NCBI GenBank assembly: GCA_018398765.1
Contig: JAHBMJ010004093.1
Coordinates: 1-10,000 of the forward strand
DNA length: 10,000 nt
Source: Chromera velia
Taxonomy: Eukaryota > Sar > Chromeraceae
Reading direction: 5' to 3'
In this document: positions 7,671 through 10,000 of the stretch, piece by piece
How positions within the stretch are numbered: position 1 is the stretch's first letter
Layout: each line of letters opens with the position of its first letter
Program-made: the position numbers and the translations under genes
Notes under the pieces: model-generated
The model's database searches: none
Told to the model about the DNA's origin: nothing
The model's input: only the letters and a program-made list of their open reading frames with translations

Positions 7671-8500
7671 CCCCCCTCCCCCCTTTCCCGACCCCTTACT
7701 ATTTCCCTGGCCTGAGACAGCGGACGAGGAGGAAGAGGAGGCGGCAGGTCCATCCCCTGGCCAAACCTCCCCCTGCTCCTTGAAAAAGTCATCTCTTTTT
7801 CTCCTTCTTTCTTTCTTCCACTTCTTCTGCTCTTCCGGAGTCCTCTTGGTGCCGGCAGGGACCATCCCTCCCTCCTTAATACTGTAGACATACTCCCTCT
7901 CAACGACTTCTCCTTCTTCCTTCTCTAAGACTTCCTCCATCCCTCCCGCTGTCGAGTGCCTCTTGTTGGGGGGGGTGTCCCATCCAAATCTTCTTCCTTT
8001 CTTCTGCCTCCTGCCTCCAAGTGATGAAGAGGGGAGGAGGGAGACAGCCTGCGAAGGGAGAGGAGGAAGAGACCCCGGAAGGGCCACAGGACCCTCGTCG
8101 AGGATTGATCCCCCGAAATTGGAGTTAAAATGATCGCTAACGAGGTCCTCGAGTCTTTGTGTCCGTTGTGGGGGGGCTGCAGGGGTCACAGAACAACGAG
8201 ACGAAGCCAGGGAGAAGGAACGAACAGGAGAAGTTGCGCCTCCCCCTTTCTTCCCTTTCTCGCCCCTGCTCTTTCTACCACTTCCCCCCTGTACCCCCCC
8301 CGACACCCTTGACGTCCCAGCTCCATCATCATCAGGAGCTCTCTGCGGCAATGGCCCCTGTCTGATCACAGTGTCCGACACCGCTTCCCCCCTCAGAGAG
8401 ATGGGTGATACTCGGGGGGGGGGGAAAAGACTGCTGCTGCTGCTGCTGCTCTGTGGGCCCCGGGGTGTCAATTTGCATGTCCGACTCCGGAGTTGCAATG
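7644..8500 (-). pseudogene. Low-complexity Ser/Gly/Lys-rich reading frame, possible ORF1 part
   Basis: About 280 open codons end at a TAA at 7644-7646. There is no ATG at the upstream end: the frame is entered from a different one across the G11 run at 8414-8424, where TEQQQQQQSFPPP in one frame gives way to RVSPISLRGEAVSDTVIRQ in the other. The middle (RLEDLVSDHFNSNFGG, then REYVYSIKEGGMVPAGTKRT and basic EEQKKWKKERRRKRDD) looks truly protein-like. The end is Ser- and Gly-rich. I recognise no domain. The basic, disordered character suits a nucleic-acid-binding gag-like protein, but that is inference. Confidence 0.5.
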
Positions 8501-8926
8501 GAGAACTTCTGCACCTTCGCGTCAGGGGTGGCTTTCTCTGGTCTGGCCAGCCCCTTTATTTCTGTGCTCCCTCCCATGTCCTTGCTCCCCCTCGGCTGCC
8601 TTCCACGCTTCTCAGTGGGGGCTCGGTCTTCTAGGGCTATCCCTGCCAGGACCCGGACTCCCTGCATCTTGGATCGTCTCGGCTTCAGCCTCTCTTCTCT
8701 CTATGTCCCTGTCCCTCTCCCTCCTTCCATTCACCTTCTTCCCGGAGCCCTTCACTCCAGTCATCTTCACGTGCCCCGGTTCCGTCTCCTCATTCCCTTT
8801 CCCTCCCATCCCCCCCTGTGGTCCCCCCTCCACCGGCTGGAGTGCCGAGGAGGAGGAAGAAGAGGTGAGGCTGACGATGACGTTCACAACATCCCCCCCT
8901 TCATTCCTTAGTGCGTGCCTCCCCAC
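8332..8926 (-). pseudogene. Upstream continuation of the low-complexity frame, shifted twice
   Basis: Two overlapping minus-strand frames carry protein-like sequence. One (8926-8612) holds NEGGDVVNVIVSLTSSSSSS and a basic stretch VNGRRERDRDIERREAEAET. The other (8700-8332) follows from RSKMQGVRVLAG through KVQKFSIATPESDMQIDTP into a Gln run. Read in order they give one plausible chain with a frame change near 8690 and another at G11, 8414-8424. No start ATG with good support and no known domain. Confidence 0.35.
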
Positions 8927-8944
8927 CTTGCTGTCTGCCTTTGT

Positions 8945-9465
8945 CTAACCCATAACAAGGCGTATGTTTTCTTCTATTCGTCTCTCCGCTCTCTTTGCTC
9001 TCTCTCTCTCTACCTCTCGGCGTCCACATCCCCCATCACCACATCCGTCTCCATTCCTCTTCCCTTCCCCCCCCTTGTCTTCTTCTTCTTTTTCTTCTTT
9101 TTCTTTTTCCCCCCTTCTGGAGCTGGAGCGGAGGACCAAAGAATGGCAGGATCTTTGAGGTTACCCCCCACCCCTTCCCCCCCTTTCCCTCCCTCCCTCC
9201 CTCTCCCCCCCAGGGCCGAATTTATATACCGGGTGGCTCTCCCNTTATATACCGGGTGGCTCTCCCCTAGGCTTCCCCCCGGTGTTCTAGGTAAGTCCCG
9301 CCCCCCTTCATACACTCGACTTTGTTCCGTCTCCCCCCATGCACAGGTGGAAGGGAATGGATGACAAGGGGAGAGTGGAATGGCTCTCCGCCTCTGGACT
9401 GAACTCCCCCACCCCATGCTCCCTTCTATTCCCTGTAGCACCCCCCCGAAGGCCCTACAGAACAC
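8945..9465 (-). pseudogene. Basic low-complexity frames at the 5' part of the ORF1-like relic
   Basis: One frame (9465-9010) includes GNLKDPAILWSSAPAPEGG, a run of ten or more Lys, then METDVVMGDVDAER. The neighbouring frame continues REVERERAKRAERRIEENI to a TAG at 8945-8947. The Lys run is encoded by a pure TTC/TTT tract and could be noise; the flanking peptides look less random. The frame also crosses the single N at 9244 and its duplicated flanks, so anything upstream of that point depends on a doubtful assembly join. Confidence 0.3.
9222..9266. repeat. Perfect 22-bp duplication around a single N (assembly join)
   Basis: Bases 9222-9243 and 9245-9266 are identical 22-mers (starting TTATATACC and ending CTCTCCC) with one N between at 9244. 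This is what results when two contigs with overlapping ends are joined with a gap instead of being merged. The true sequence probably has one copy, or more copies of a short tandem repeat that stopped the assembler. On the minus strand each copy contains TATATAA. Confidence 0.85.
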
Positions 9466-9472
9466 CCGAAAT

Positions 9473-9745
9473 CTAAATCCCCGAGCTGCCCCTACACGGA
9501 TTCTGAATAAACCTCCCTCCTCCTACCCCCCTCTCCCCCCGCTGCCACTTCGGAGGTTCCCCCCTCGGTTTTTGCCCCTCCCGGCCGGTAGACGGGGCTG
9601 AGCCTCCCGGAGGTTCCCACAAAGGCCCGTCTGGTCCGTGCTGTGCTGTAGAGAATTTCAAGGACATAGATTGTCTTCTCACCCTCTCTCCCCCCCTAGA
9701 GGGAGCATTCACTCGGGTCATAATAGACTGAGTCCTGTGAGTCAT
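9473..9745 (-). CDS. Weak basic ORF overlapping the stop of the coiled-coil ORF
   Basis: A 90-codon frame opens with an ATG (9743-9745) that shares ATGA with the stop of the coiled-coil ORF (9742-9744). It is basic and Gly/Pro-rich. The arrangement resembles the stop-restart overlap used between ORFs in some LINEs. The composition is just what the purine-rich strand would yield by chance, though, and a neighbouring frame (DDSQDSVYYDPSECS) also looks protein-like. I keep it only as a possibility. Confidence 0.2.
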   Translation of the reverse strand: MTHRTQSIMTRVNAPSRGGERVRRQSMSLKFSTAQHGPDGPLWEPPGGSAPSTGREGQKPRGEPPKWQRGERGVGGGRFIQNPCRGSSGI

Positions 9746-10000
9746 CCTGGGAGCCTACAGAGAGGAGGGAAGAAACAAAGAGAGGAACAGAGGAGCGTTT
9801 GCAGCCCTCTCCAGGGCGGGAGACTGAGCCCGACCCGGAGGGGGATGTAAACGTCCTTTGTTAAAATTAGGGGTATGTGTGCGCTTACATGAATCATCCG
9901 CGCCTGCATTGGAAGCCCGGGTGTGCCTGTCCTCTTGATACCCCTCCGTATCCAGAATCGAACGCCTCCGAGGTGCTCACATCGGATTGAGATGCTAAAA
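9742..10000 (-). CDS. 3' part of the coiled-coil/RRM-like ORF (5' end off the right edge)
   Basis: This is the same frame as the ORF at 603..1, seen in the second copy of the repeat and running past it. After the shared 157 bases it continues PLRVGLSLPPWRGLQT and a Leu/Cys/Phe-rich tail to a TGA at 9742-9744, giving 234 codons in all. The hydrophobic tail from about residue 215 may already be out of the original frame: the alternative frame reads CKRSSVPLFVSSLLSVGSQ then DDSQDSVYYDPSECS before a TAG. The protein's true end may therefore be there. Confidence 0.6.
   Translation of the reverse strand, partial: FSISIRCEHLGGVRFWIRRGIKRTGTPGLPMQARMIHVSAHIPLILTKDVYIPLRVGLSLPPWRGLQTLLCSSLCFFPPLCRLPG
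9844..10000. repeat. Right copy of the 9,843-bp-period direct repeat
   Basis: Identical to bases 1-157. The unique sequence to its left (9842-9844 GGG) runs into it without any visible boundary motif. The minus-strand reading frame is open across the point where the repeat begins. Confidence 0.97.

Larger units (their letters stand above)
1354..9465 (-). mobile_element. Degenerate non-LTR (LINE) retrotransposon, 5' end uncertain
   Basis: All recognisable coding traces from about 9465 to 1537 lie on the minus strand and run in the expected LINE order: an upstream gag-like, low-complexity region with a Cys-rich end; then endonuclease, reverse transcriptase and C-terminal region; then a 3' UTR with hairpin and (TCA)n tail. 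The part from 6012 to 1354 is firm. The part from 6065 to 9465 is included because it has the same strand, the same purine bias and the same style of decay, but it has no diagnostic domain and may be something else. There are no LTRs and no integrase, so this is not an LTR retrotransposon. If the 9,843-bp periodicity is real, the element could reach into 603..1 and 604-1353. Confidence 0.75.

Noticed and set aside
9222-9266. TATATAA on the minus strand as a promoter TATA box
   Set aside because: It is inside the doubtful N join, no transcript start or convincing ORF start follows at a suitable distance, and the motif is short.
1-10000. Terminal 157-bp identity as long terminal repeats of an LTR element
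   Set aside because: The identity is cut by both window edges and lies inside a coding frame. There is no TG...CA boundary, primer-binding site, polypurine tract next to it, integrase or protease, and the RT boxes are of the non-LTR type.
1-10000. CRISPR arrays, tRNA or rRNA genes, telomere repeats
   Set aside because: I found no regularly spaced repeats with unique spacers, no cloverleaf-like or rRNA-like segment and no telomeric repeat run on either strand.

Overview
The window looks like eukaryotic nuclear DNA, probably from a protist or alga. It is built around one long, decayed non-LTR (LINE-type) retrotransposon on the minus strand. It has no operon structure, no ribosome-binding sites and no prokaryotic genes. 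It has long C/T-biased stretches, (GAA)n and poly-G/C tracts, and a reverse transcriptase relic. I cannot name the organism from sequence alone.

Layout in the minus-strand reading direction. A 234-codon ORF enters at the right edge, crosses the point where the sequence begins to repeat, and stops at 9742; its N-terminal two thirds are seen at 603..1. It has a textbook heptad coiled coil followed by an RRM-like stretch, the layout of a LINE ORF1 protein. From about 9465 down to 6065 lies a purine-rich, low-complexity, frame-broken coding stretch (Ser-, Lys-, Gly- and Gln-rich). It holds two diverged copies of a ~180-bp module and ends in a Cys-rich zinc-binding-like segment. From 6012 to 1537 lies ORF2: a Ser/Pro-rich N-terminus, an AP-type endonuclease (EEP) domain, a linker with a PWWDSEC motif, reverse transcriptase boxes including YADD, and a C-terminal region. 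It is interrupted by about ten in-frame stops and about eight frame changes. A ~180-bp 3' UTR with a 9-bp-stem hairpin and a (TCA)n tail at 1354-1380 closes the element. 604-1353 shows no gene.

Bases 1-157 are repeated exactly at 9844-10000, so the sequence has a 9,843-bp period. This fits a head-to-tail tandem array, a circular molecule, or a record wrapped on itself. In the first two cases the coiled-coil ORF lies upstream of the ORF2 relic on the same strand, where ORF1 of a full-length element would be. A single N at 9244 flanked by a perfect 22-bp duplication marks an assembly join.

The parts would once have worked together: the ORF1-like protein binding element RNA, the endonuclease nicking target DNA, and the RT copying from the 3' hairpin and tail. 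As written, this ORF2 cannot be translated as one protein.
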